Position numbers and translations under genes: made by a program. Positions 1 to 9,400 of a stretch of 64,000 bases of DNA are shown piece after piece. Origin of the DNA: Flavobacterium resistens (lineage in GTDB: Bacteria > Bacteroidota > Bacteroidia > Flavobacteriales > Flavobacteriaceae); the NCBI RefSeq assembly GCF_900182645.1, contig NZ_FXTA01000002.1, positions 248,001 to 312,000 of the forward strand. The letters are read 5' to 3'. Positions within the stretch are counted from its first letter, which is position 1. Every line of letters starts with the position of its first letter. The notes below the pieces were generated by a model. The model saw only the letters and a program-made list of their open reading frames with translations. It was not told where the DNA came from and made no database searches.

Positions 1-1
1 G

Positions 2-1141
2 ACGTATAAGATATTGACTGACAATTTCTACAGTATGATTGAAGAATTTGAAGGTTTCTATTTGTATGGACCAAAAATTACAAAGCTGAGATATTCTGAT
101 ATTGAGAAAAAGAAAAAATCAAAATCAACATTTAATATTGAAGAATACAATCAGTCACTTCAAGTAATGCCAACTTTAGTTGATGTTGACAGAGAAAACT
201 GGGCTGATTTGTTTGGAGAAGCTCAAAAATTCTGGAAAGACCTTGTGAATTTTCAAGATAAAGATGATGAAGATTTAGCAAAACAAATTAGATTCAGTGC
301 TAACTACAACTTGGCGGCAACTTATATTCTTTTAGGAAATGTTGAAGAAGCTTCAAAATATTTACCTGGAGTAAAAGAAAATGAAAAAAGCTTTTTGGGT
401 ATGAGAAATGATTATCCATACATGTCAACTTTAGTTGAGGATATTGAAAAATACAAAAAACTTACTGAAAAGACATTTACTATCGAGGCAATTCCTCAAG
501 AACCAGTTTTGGCATCATACAAAAAAGCGCCAACAGCGTTTAGATATGCAGAATTTCCAGGTGAAGTTTTAGATACAGATTCTAAAGTTTGGAAAGGTAA
601 AGTTAGAATTATCAGTGATTACCCAGAGTTGGTAGATTTGAGAACAGAGCAAACAGTATCTGGATTGAGATCGATGATGGACGGTATTGGTTCTGAAAAA
701 AGCAGTGTTTATATCTATGTTGAAGGACAGAAAAAACCAGAAAGAACTAACTTGAAAAAAGTAGTTAATATCAAAGACGAAGAAGGAAGAATGTACATTG
801 TAGGTAAAACAGGAAGAGGAGTTTCTTTGGTTTCATTTGACATGAACAAGCAAGAAACAAGCTCAAAAAGATATTCAATGTTTGAAGAAGTTAAAAAAGG
901 AGGAAAAGTTTCTTTATATCATGAGTTCTTCCCACAAGATGCTTATACTTTGAAAAAACATGTTCAGGATGAATTCTTTATTCCGCCAGTTTTCTTAGGA
1001 AGAAGAAAAGCATTAAAAGAATATTTCTCTGATTGTCCAAAAATGATCGAGAACATCGAAAAAGGAGTTTACGATCACGAAAACAAAGAGACTTACATCA
1101 AAATGTTTGATGATTATACTGCATTGTGCGGTAACTCATAA
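2..1141 (+). CDS. Unrecognised protein, 3' part (5' end outside window)
   Basis: The reading frame is open to the first base of the window, and the first in-frame start-like codon is only a TTG at 14-16, so the gene almost certainly begins upstream. The visible part is about 379 residues and ends in TAA at 1139-1141. It is hydrophilic, rich in Lys and Glu, and has no membrane segment. A stretch around residues 95-115 from the TTG (NLAATYILLGNVEEASKYL) looks like a TPR-type helical hairpin, which is inference only. I do not recognise the family. A strong terminator follows directly, so this is the last gene of its transcript. Confidence 0.8.
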   Translation, partial: TYKILTDNFYSMIEEFEGFYLYGPKITKLRYSDIEKKKKSKSTFNIEEYNQSLQVMPTLVDVDRENWADLFGEAQKFWKDLVNFQDKDDEDLAKQIRFSANYNLAATYILLGNVEEASKYLPGVKENEKSFLGMRNDYPYMSTLVEDIEKYKKLTEKTFTIEAIPQEPVLASYKKAPTAFRYAEFPGEVLDTDSKVWKGKVRIISDYPELVDLRTEQTVSGLRSMMDGIGSEKSSVYIYVEGQKKPERTNLKKVVNIKDEEGRMYIVGKTGRGVSLVSFDMNKQETSSKRYSMFEEVKKGGKVSLYHEFFPQDAYTLKKHVQDEFFIPPVFLGRRKALKEYFSDCPKMIENIEKGVYDHENKETYIKMFDDYTALCGNS

Positions 1142-1164
1142 TTTACTTTTTAATTACAATTGAA

Positions 1165-1200
1165 GAAAGAGCTGTCAGTTTTTGACAGCTCTTTCTTTTT
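1165..1200. terminator. Terminator after the first gene
   Basis: A perfect 13-bp stem (1165-1177 with 1183-1195) with a 5-base loop is followed by a T-run on the plus strand. It lies between convergent genes. The plus-strand side is the better terminator; it may also stop the minus-strand DUF481 gene. Confidence 0.88.
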
Positions 1201-1211
1201 GTGCTTAAGTT

Positions 1212-2231
1212 TTAGTTTAATTTCCACCCAAAGGTTGTTTGGAAAACATAATCATCTTTTGATGCACCAGGTTTAGGTTTATTGTCGTAGTTATAAACAA
1301 ACGAAAGCTTGATGAAAAAATCCAATGGCAGATCATATTTTGTATCTAAAGAAAAATCGGTACGAACCCTTTTGCTTTCTGTAATACTTGGAAAAACAGT
1401 TGCTTTTGTCTGAATGCTGAAATCGCCAATATCGTACAGGTTAAAATCGGTTCCAATGAAAAGCTCCAAACTTTTATTGGGTTCGCTGGTGTCTTTAAAT
1501 TTTTCATGGTTAAAGGATAGGCCAGAGGCAACTCCCCAATATTTTTTATTGCTGTGTATAAGAAATTTTCCATATCCTGCTTTTGATATGACACGCAAAT
1601 CAATGTCCTGTTCGGTATTAGATAAAGTAGTAATCGATAATGGAATGAAATAATCTTTTGGAAGCAAATGAACATAGCTTAGTTCAGAATCAATTCTTCT
1701 AATAGGTTCACTATCATCTTGAATCGATTGCAGATGTTTGTACATTGCCGTCCCGTACCATCTTTTGGACGTGTAGCCTAAGTTTACGTTTGCAGTTAAT
1801 TGCTGTAAGTTTTGCGCTTTAGTTACTTTTATTCCCACATCAAAACTAGCATCAAGTCTGTCCCAGAAACTTTCGTCGACAGGTTTTATATATACAATAT
1901 CGGCAAGGTCGATTATGGATTTGGTCTGCGTTTCGACATTTGTAATTTCGCATTTATAGGGCGCATTAATTTTCGAAATTTTCCCATTCATTAAAACACC
2001 ATTAATAAGGCTTATAATGTGAATTCTTTCTGATCCAATATTTTTTACATGTTTCCATTGCAGTTTAAAATCATCTTTACTGTAATCGGTTTCAATTTGG
2101 ACCACGCCTTTATTCATTATTTTTATTTCGCCAACAAGAATATCATTGTTTTTCAGTACTAATGTATCAGAGGTCTGCGCACTGGTTTTGAAGAAAAATA
2201 AAAGAAAAAATAAAAGTATGATTTTCTTCAT
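1212..2231 (-). CDS. DUF481-type outer-membrane beta-barrel protein
   Basis: 339 residues. The N-terminus is a signal peptide ending near TSAQ (residue 19). A small beta-rich domain (about 20-115) follows, with the pattern LKNNDILVGEIKIMNKG seen in Bacteroidetes proteins of this type. From about residue 128 there is an alternating-hydrophobic region (FDVGIKVTKAQN, LGYTSKRWYGTAMY) that matches the DUF481 salt-induced outer-membrane family and ends in an aromatic strand (FQTTFGWKLN), as barrels do. The role is not known; an outer-membrane location is inferred from the barrel pattern. It is a single gene, with a terminator upstream at 2310-2347 and a possible -7 box at 2269-2276. Confidence 0.8.
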   Translation of the reverse strand: MKKIILLFFLLFFFKTSAQTSDTLVLKNNDILVGEIKIMNKGVVQIETDYSKDDFKLQWKHVKNIGSERIHIISLINGVLMNGKISKINAPYKCEITNVETQTKSIIDLADIVYIKPVDESFWDRLDASFDVGIKVTKAQNLQQLTANVNLGYTSKRWYGTAMYKHLQSIQDDSEPIRRIDSELSYVHLLPKDYFIPLSITTLSNTEQDIDLRVISKAGYGKFLIHSNKKYWGVASGLSFNHEKFKDTSEPNKSLELFIGTDFNLYDIGDFSIQTKATVFPSITESKRVRTDFSLDTKYDLPLDFFIKLSFVYNYDNKPKPGASKDDYVFQTTFGWKLN

Positions 2232-2268
2232 ATCGGTTTTTATTTCTTTGGTTGTCAGCTTGTAAGAT

Positions 2269-2276
2269 TAAAGTTA
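2269..2276 (-). promoter_or_regulatory. Possible -7 box of the DUF481 gene
   Basis: TAACTTTA on the minus strand is one base from the Bacteroidota -7 consensus TAnnTTTG and lies 37 bases upstream of the start codon. I found no clear -33 element. Confidence 0.3.
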
Positions 2277-2309
2277 GAAATAAAAATGCAATGTGATGCG
2301 CAATTATAA

Positions 2310-2347
2310 AAAAATCCCATTTTCAGTTTATCGAAAATGGGATTTTT
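2310..2347. terminator. Terminator after the FnIII-like lipoprotein
   Basis: A 15-bp perfect stem (2310-2324 with 2333-2347) with an 8-base loop is flanked by A and T runs. It lies just past the stop codon of the minus-strand lipoprotein gene and should end the LRR/lipoprotein transcript. Confidence 0.85.
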
Positions 2348-2368
2348 AAGGTTAGTTGATTTTATTTT

Positions 2369-3064
2369 TTAGTTGGTTTTGAATTTCCACACTTGACCAA
2401 CAGTTTCTCCTCCTTTGTTGTCTTTTACAACAACTTTCCAGAAATATTGTTTGCCAGATTCAATTGTGGTATCAAATGTCTTTTCTGATTTGTTTTCGGC
2501 AATTTTAGCTGTTGGCGGATTTGCTGTTCCAAAGTAAACATCATAAGTTAAAGCATCTGCGGTATCAACGTCAGAAGCGTTCCATTTTAAAGAAACAGTT
2601 CCTGCATTTAAAGCAGAATTTAAAAATGGAGCAACCAATTCTGGAGCAAATGGAAGATGATTTACAACCGCATCTCCAGCAGTATAAAATTTAAAAACCG
2701 ATGAATAAGCACTCGCAAGACCTTTGCTGTCTGTTGCTTTTATTCTCCAATAAAAAGCAGTGTTTTTATCCAGTACAAATGAAGCTAAATTTTCTGCTCC
2801 ATCAAATGTTTTAACGATTTGTGTAAAAGCATTGTCTTTTGCAACTTGAATTTGATAGGTTATGGCATCTTTATTTTCATCTGTAGATCTGTTCCATGAA
2901 AAAGAAACCGTGTTTTCTAAACATAATTTATTGTCAACCGGAGAAGTTAATACTGGTACACTTGGCGCTACGTTTTCTGCAGGTGTTGGATTTGGGTCAT
3001 CTGAACCTCCTCCACAAGAAATAAACAAAGCGCTGATTATTGATAGATATATAAAATTTTTCAT
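2369..3064 (-). CDS. Lipoprotein with two fibronectin type III-like domains
   Basis: 231 residues. The signal peptide ends in a lipobox (ALFISC, Cys17), followed by a Gly/Ser/Asp/Pro-rich linker typical of surface-exposed Bacteroidetes lipoproteins. Two FnIII-like repeats follow (about 35-128 and 138-231), each with a conserved strand pattern: VSFSWNRSTDENKDAITYQI and FYWRIKATDSKG in the first, VSLKWNASDVDTADALTYDV and YFWKVVVKDNKG in the second. The gene starts 2 bases after the stop codon of the 1079-residue LRR protein, so the two are almost certainly co-transcribed and may act together at the cell surface (inference). No enzymatic motif is visible. Confidence 0.85.
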   Translation of the reverse strand: MKNFIYLSIISALFISCGGGSDDPNPTPAENVAPSVPVLTSPVDNKLCLENTVSFSWNRSTDENKDAITYQIQVAKDNAFTQIVKTFDGAENLASFVLDKNTAFYWRIKATDSKGLASAYSSVFKFYTAGDAVVNHLPFAPELVAPFLNSALNAGTVSLKWNASDVDTADALTYDVYFGTANPPTAKIAENKSEKTFDTTIESGKQYFWKVVVKDNKGGETVGQVWKFKTN

Positions 3065-3066
3065 TT

Positions 3067-6000
3067 TTATTTTTTTATAATTTTAACGTATTCCGGAGTT
3101 TCAAGATAAATTTTTGCAGCATAAATTCCAGATGGAAGATTAGCAAGATTTAGATATGCGGTTCCGTTTTCTGTATTATAAGTTCCTTTAGAAACTACTT
3201 GCCCTCCGAAGTTGAAAATTTCGATTACAGTTTCTGATTTGCTGTTTGGGATTTCAATTTCGACATTATCAGAAGTTGGGTTTGGATATGCAGAAAGCAT
3301 TGTTCCTAATTCTGAAGAAGAAACTTTTTTGGCAAAAATACCTTCGCAGGCTTTTGAAGTTGCAACTTCGACTAATCCAGCCTGATCTAATTCTAAACTA
3401 AAATTAGAATCAGTTGTTTGAAATTGAGCTTCACCATTAACAAATACAGTAAATGGAGCTGTTCCTTCAGTAATTTCAACTTCTACTTTTTTAGAAGCGA
3501 TAGTTGATTTTCCTGCTATAGTTGCCGCTTTTGGAATTACAATATTAAAAGTCTGCTCATAAGTTTCTCCTGTAACGGCAATAATTACAGTATAAGTTCC
3601 AGGAGCAAGGTTTGTGATTTGTAAACTGTTATTTACAAATGTTTTTGAAGTTCCGTTTACGGTTGCTGTATACGGTAATTGAGCAGTTGCAGTAACAGTG
3701 ATTTGTCCATTGTTTTCTCCAGTACAAGTTTCTCCTTTAGATTCGATAGCGAAATTTTTTGGACCTAAGCTAAATTCACATTCTGTATTATAATTTGCAA
3801 ATTGATCCTTAAAGCTAGACCAGTTTGCATTAGAATAGGCAACATCATCGACTAATATACAAGTCAAATTAGGATTGCCTCCAAATAAACTGGAACTCTG
3901 ATTTGTCATTTTTGTGTTTCCACCGTTTTTTAAATTTAACTTCATCAAATTGTTACCAGTACAAAGAACCTGAAGCAAATTAGGATTGTTAGACAAATCT
4001 AATGTAGTAAGCTTATTATAAGGACAATAAATACGCTCTAACGCAGTGTTTTTAGAAACATCTAAAGAGGTTAGTTCATTAGACCAAACATTTAGAAATT
4101 TCAAATTTGTTTTTTGAGATACGTCAATAGTTTTGATTTGATTATAAGAACAGTCTAATGTCGTCAAAGCCGGGTATTTAGAAAGATCTAAACTAGTTAG
4201 CTTGTTTGTGCTGCAATACAGACTTTCTAAAAGTGGATTTGCAGAGAAATCTACTGTAGTTAAGCCATTTCCGTTTACCGAAATATGTTTTAATTTTATG
4301 TTTTTAGAAACATCAAGATTAACTATTTTTTCATTCGAGGCCAAGCTCAGTCTTTCTAATTCCAGATTTTTAGAAAGATCTATAGTTGTCAGCAAACCTT
4401 GTTGTGATGAATAGGAGCCTTCTTTGTTTGATCCTTCAGCATATAACTCTTTAAGAGCTAGATTTTTTGATACATCTAATGTCGTTAATCTATTAAGAGA
4501 GCAGGTAAGGGTTTTTAATTCTAGATTTTTTGATACATCTAATGTCGTTAAATTATTGTAATAAACATTTAAGTCTGTTAAAGCTAAATTTTTAGAAACA
4601 TCTAAACTGGCAAGTTTGTTAGAATTACAATTTAATTTTTTCAATTTTAAATTTTTGGAAACATCAATGCTGGTTAAGATACCATTTCCGTTATTCGGTA
4701 ATGTTAATTCTTCAAGAGCAGCAAAATCCTGAAGTCCGGTTAAATCCTCAATTTTTAAATTAGTATAGTAGTCGCTTAGATTCAAAATTGTAATTGAAGC
4801 GATTCTTTTAGTTAATACTTTTCCATCTTCAACAGCGTCAATTCCTTTTTTGATTAAAGTTCTTTCAAAGTTTATATCAGGAATAAGCGTGTAAGCAGGA
4901 GCAGCACATTCTGTAGTTGAAAAATCAGCAGAAGATTCTTTACTTGTTGCCCAATTAGTATTTGAGTAAGTAACATCGTCAACAATTATACAAGTCAAAG
5001 ACGGATTAGAAGTAAGAATTAAATCACTTGCTTTTATAAGTGTATTTTTTCCGTTTTTTAGATTTACCTGGCTAAGATTGCTATTGTTATTTGCTTCAAG
5101 TTTTGTCAATTCTGGGTTTTTAGATACGTCTAAAGCGCTCAGGTTGTTGTATTCACATTCAAGTATTCTTAATTTTGGATTTCCTGATAAATCTAAACTT
5201 GTCAACTTGTTTGAAAAACATCTAAAAGTATTAAGGTTTGTGTTTTTAGAAACATCAAGACTTGTAATCTGATTTTGATAACATTCAAAAGAAAGCAAAT
5301 CAGGATTTTTTGATGTATCAACAGTTTGAAGTTTATTAGATGAACAAATTAAGACAGTAAGTTTTGTATTTTTTGAAACATCTAACGTTGTCAGTGCATT
5401 TTGGCTACATTGTAAGTTTGTAAGATTGATGTTTGCAGAAAGATCCAAAACGGTCAGATCGTTTGAATAACAGCCTAATTCGTATAATAAAACGTTTTTA
5501 GAAACATCAAGGGTTTTTATTGGGTTCCATGAGGTTCTCAATTGTTTTAAAGCTGTGTTTTTAGACACATCTATAGAGCCAAGTTTATTGTTTGTAACAT
5601 CTAAATAAGTTAAAGCTTTAAAATCCTGAATACCTGTCAGATCAGTAATCGAACTATTGCTAATTGATAATGTAGTAAGAGTAGCAACTTTAGAGGTTAA
5701 TACTTTACCATCAGTTGCACCAGAGTCAATTCCTAAAGCAATAAGTTTTTTCTCAAAATTCACATCCGGAATTAATGTATATTGTACAGGAACTTCATTG
5801 ACATCTACCATAGAAATATTATCTACTAATATCTCAGAATTAAGAGAACCGGTAGTCCAAATATCAACTTCAACATTTTCAGAGACAGTTGGCGTATAAT
5901 CAAATTCAATTTTTCTCCATTCTGAAGTAGAAAAAGTGACATCTGATTTTTTGATTATTTCTTCTTTGAAAGTGCCAGGTTTATGATACAAACTAAAATC

Positions 6001-6306
6001 AATAGACGAAAAAGTTCCTTTAGCCAATTTGTGGTATAAAGTTACTCGGTAAGTTTTGCCAGCCACAACTGGAAAATATTCGCTGTTAATGTAATTGAAT
6101 GTGCCGCTGGCCACCATCATATTGGTACTTGACGAGCCATTTTGTGCAACTGAATTTTGAGAAACAAATCCGCTAAAATAACGATACCAATTATCAGGTT
6201 GTGATGATGAAGTCCAGATTTCAAAGTTTCCGTTTGGAACTAAGTTGGTTTGGGCATAAATTGAAAAATTTGCTAAAAACAGCAACAAGAGTAGTTTTGT
6301 TTTCAT
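3067..6306 (-). CDS. T9SS-secreted leucine-rich-repeat surface protein (1079 aa)
   Basis: The signal peptide is MKTKLLLLLFLANFSIYAQ. Residues about 20-168 form a carbohydrate-binding-like beta-sandwich (NLVPNGNFEIWTSSSQPDNW, ending ILVDNISMVD). Two LRR modules follow, from about residues 174 and 472. Each opens with a cap (IPDxNFEKxLIALGID, DLTGIQDF) and runs through 21-residue repeats of the type LDVSKNTxLxxLxCxxNxLTS (about 8 and 11 copies). Each module closes with LKNGxN, then NPxLTCIxVDDVxYSNxNW. About 845-1000 resembles SprB-type Ig repeats (CTGENNGQITVTA). The last ~77 residues are a type A T9SS sorting domain (YPNPTSDNVEIEI, GIYAAKI). Adhesion or glycan binding is inference. It is a paralogue of the next gene upstream. 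Confidence 0.9.
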   Translation of the reverse strand: MKTKLLLLLFLANFSIYAQTNLVPNGNFEIWTSSSQPDNWYRYFSGFVSQNSVAQNGSSSTNMMVASGTFNYINSEYFPVVAGKTYRVTLYHKLAKGTFSSIDFSLYHKPGTFKEEIIKKSDVTFSTSEWRKIEFDYTPTVSENVEVDIWTTGSLNSEILVDNISMVDVNEVPVQYTLIPDVNFEKKLIALGIDSGATDGKVLTSKVATLTTLSISNSSITDLTGIQDFKALTYLDVTNNKLGSIDVSKNTALKQLRTSWNPIKTLDVSKNVLLYELGCYSNDLTVLDLSANINLTNLQCSQNALTTLDVSKNTKLTVLICSSNKLQTVDTSKNPDLLSFECYQNQITSLDVSKNTNLNTFRCFSNKLTSLDLSGNPKLRILECEYNNLSALDVSKNPELTKLEANNNSNLSQVNLKNGKNTLIKASDLILTSNPSLTCIIVDDVTYSNTNWATSKESSADFSTTECAAPAYTLIPDINFERTLIKKGIDAVEDGKVLTKRIASITILNLSDYYTNLKIEDLTGLQDFAALEELTLPNNGNGILTSIDVSKNLKLKKLNCNSNKLASLDVSKNLALTDLNVYYNNLTTLDVSKNLELKTLTCSLNRLTTLDVSKNLALKELYAEGSNKEGSYSSQQGLLTTIDLSKNLELERLSLASNEKIVNLDVSKNIKLKHISVNGNGLTTVDFSANPLLESLYCSTNKLTSLDLSKYPALTTLDCSYNQIKTIDVSQKTNLKFLNVWSNELTSLDVSKNTALERIYCPYNKLTTLDLSNNPNLLQVLCTGNNLMKLNLKNGGNTKMTNQSSSLFGGNPNLTCILVDDVAYSNANWSSFKDQFANYNTECEFSLGPKNFAIESKGETCTGENNGQITVTATAQLPYTATVNGTSKTFVNNSLQITNLAPGTYTVIIAVTGETYEQTFNIVIPKAATIAGKSTIASKKVEVEITEGTAPFTVFVNGEAQFQTTDSNFSLELDQAGLVEVATSKACEGIFAKKVSSSELGTMLSAYPNPTSDNVEIEIPNSKSETVIEIFNFGGQVVSKGTYNTENGTAYLNLANLPSGIYAAKIYLETPEYVKIIKK

Positions 6307-6357
6307 AGAGTAAATTTAAATTTGGTCGTGCAAGAATAGTTAAATTAAGCCGGGATT

Positions 6358-6377
6358 CCTTACGGGAAAGCGTAAAG
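6358..6377. promoter_or_regulatory. Inverted motif upstream of the 1079-aa LRR gene
   Basis: TTACG/CGTAA arms at 6360-6364 and 6371-6375 flank GGAAAG, centred about 61 bases before the start codon. Similar motifs sit at 13531-13551 and 24181-24201 at nearly the same distance from their genes. On the minus strand it lies just upstream of a TATTCTTG -7-like box. Candidate binding site of a shared regulator (inference). Confidence 0.5.
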
Positions 6378-6414
6378 ACATGAATTTTTAATGGAAAAAA
6401 TTGCAATAAAAAAT

Positions 6415-6448
6415 ATGTCCCATTTTCTTAAAATTGAAAATGGGACAT
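6415..6448. terminator. Terminator after the 2334-aa LRR gene
   Basis: A perfect 13-bp stem (6415-6427 with 6436-6448) with an 8-base AT loop is followed on the minus strand by a T-rich tract. It separates the two LRR genes into distinct transcripts. Confidence 0.82.
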
Positions 6449-6471
6449 TCTAAGTTATTGTTTTAAAATTT

Positions 6472-9400
6472 TTATTCAACTACAATTTTCTTTGCCGAAG
6501 AAGCATCTTGATTAATCAGATATAAATAGTAAACTCCTCTTGGCAGTCCAGATAAATCGATTTGATTATTAGTATCAGATGCATTTAATTTAAACGATTT
6601 AACTAATTGACCTGCTGAATTATAAACGGTTACTTTTTCTACAGCAACATTTAGAATGTTAACTTCACCTTTTGTCGGATTTGGATAAATTGCAGCTTTG
6701 TCAAAAACCGAATCTTCAAGGCCAAGTGTGCAAGTTTCAGAATAACTTGTTGTAGTTTCTTTTATTTTAGACCAGTTTTGGTTAGAATAGGCGACATCAT
6801 CAACTTTGATACACGTAAGTGTTTTGTTTCCTAGAAAACTCGTGTAAATTTCGGTTACTGTTTTTTTGCCAGTTTGAGATGGAAGGATAAAGTTTTTATT
6901 ATTTCCATTTTGAACATTCAACGACGTTAGTGGATTGAATTCTAAGAAAACAAGTTCTAATTTAGGATTGTGAGATAAATCGACATTTGTCAATTGATTC
7001 CACGCTGCATTCAATGTTTTCAATTGAACATTTTTGCTAAGATCCAAAATAGTTAATACGTTATTATAGCAATATAAATTTTCCAGTTTTGTATTTGCGG
7101 AAAGATCTAATGAAGCAATATTATTTTGCCCACAAACTAAAAATGTCAAATTTGGTGCATTTGAAACATTTAATTGCGTTAAATTATTTTTACTGCAATC
7201 AATCATTGTTAATGCTGTATTTGATGTTAAGTTGAAATTCGTTAGTAAATTATCAGCAACATTAACAAAAAGTAGTTCTTTATTTTGAGAAATATCCAGA
7301 TTTGTAATTTGGTTTTTTTCTACACCTAAATTTAACAGCTTAGTGTTTTTCGTGACATCCAAAGTTTTTAATTGATTATTATATAAATCGAGTTTAGTAA
7401 GAGCCGTATTTTTACTTACATCTATTGATGTCAAGTTATTAGAAGAAAGATCTAAGTAAGTTAAGGCAGTAAAATACTCGATTCCTGATATATCTGTAAT
7501 ATTAGAGCCAGAAAGATCCAGATATGTAATCTTGCTAATGTCGGCGGTGGCTATTTTTCCGTTAAGACCATCTTTATCAATTCCTAAATCAATTAATTTT
7601 TGTTCAAAATTAGTGTCGACAAGTGTTGTGTAAGGTGTACAATCTATGTTGTAATTTGCCGTATTGTCTTTGAAACTTGTCCAGTTTTGGTTGGAGTAAG
7701 TTTGATCATCAACCTGAATACAGCTTAAATCTGAATTTTTAGTAAAGTTAGAATTGTTCGTAAAGTTTTTATTGTTCCCATTTTTCAGGTTAAGAGAAAC
7801 TAATTTATTGCTACTACAATCAAGAGAGGTCAAATTTTTGTTTTGCGAAATATCCAGCGCTGATAATTGATTTCCGCTACAATTAAGAGTTTGTAAACTT
7901 GTAAAACCTTTAATTCCTGTTAAGTCTTTAATAGTACTATTCAAGACATTTAAAGAAGTTACGCTTGAAATACTGCTATTTAAAACAGTTCCGTTTTTAC
8001 CATCTTTATCGATTCCTAAAGCAATTAATTTGTCTTCAAATGCAGAATCTGGTATTGCAGTTACGGCAGCGCAGTCTACAGTTGAGTATGATGCTGTAGC
8101 ATCTTTGAAAGCAGACCATTTTTCATTAGAATAAATCGCGTTGTCAACCAAGATACAAGTTAATAACGGATTTTTTGTGAAGTTAATAACATAAGATTCC
8201 AATTGCATTGAGCCATTGTTTCCATTTTTTAAATTTACGTTGGTCAGCAACGGGTTATCCGAACAACGAAAATTAGTAAGAGATTTGTTTTTAGAAACAT
8301 CTATTTTTGTTATTTGGTTTGTTTCACAATTAAACAAGATTAATGATTTATTATTTGAAACATCAATATCTGTTATTTGATTTGATGAACAAGTAAAATA
8401 TTGCAAATTAAGATTCTTTGAAACATCTATGGCTTTTAAGCTATTATTAGATATAATTACGTATTCAAGAGCGACATTTTTGGAAAGATCGATAGTTGTT
8501 AAATTATTATAATTGGCAACAAGATATTTTAATGCCAAATTTTTTGAAACATCTAAGCGTGTCAATTTATTTGACATTACATTTAATGAATCTAAAGCCT
8601 TAAAATTCTCGATTCCTGTAAGATCAGAAATATTGCTAAAGTAAAGATTCATATCTTTTACAGTAGAAATATTCGATGTTAAAACTTTTCCATCTGTTGG
8701 ACCTGAATCTAAACCTAGAGAAATTAATTTTTGCTCAAAATTAACATCAGGAATTAAGGTGTATGTAGGTAAACAGTCTGTTGAAAATGAGGCTGTAGCA
8801 TCTTTTGAATTCGACCAATTGTTGTCAGCATACTTAGTATCGTCTACAAGTATACATTTTAGGTTTAAATTATTAGTTAAATCTAAACTTGATCTTTGGC
8901 CGGGAATTAAAGTGTTATTTCCATTTTTTAAATTAACACTTTCAAGTTGATTATCATTTATGTATACAACTTCTAATTTATTGTTTTGAGATAAATCCAG
9001 GCTCGTTAATTGATTTGCAGAAGCGTTTAAATATTTTAGTTGCTTATTATTAGAAAGATTTAATTCTGTGAGTTTGTTATTGTCAATCCCTAAATTTGAA
9101 AGATTTATATTTTGAGATAAATCAATTGAACTTATTTGATTTTTTTGGCTGATAAGCATGCGAAGTTTAATATTCTTAGAAATATCAAGAGTTGTTAAAT
9201 TATTATCATCAAGCCATAAAGTTTCAAGCATGAGATTTTTGCTCAAATCAACAGAGCTTACTTTATTAGAACTGAATATAAGGTATTGTAATTCTGTAAA
9301 ATCTTCAATTCCTGTTAAATCTGTAATATCACTTTTTTCAACATTAAGATACGTTAAAGTTGAAATTTTTGATTTTAAAACTTGACCATCAGGATTTCCT

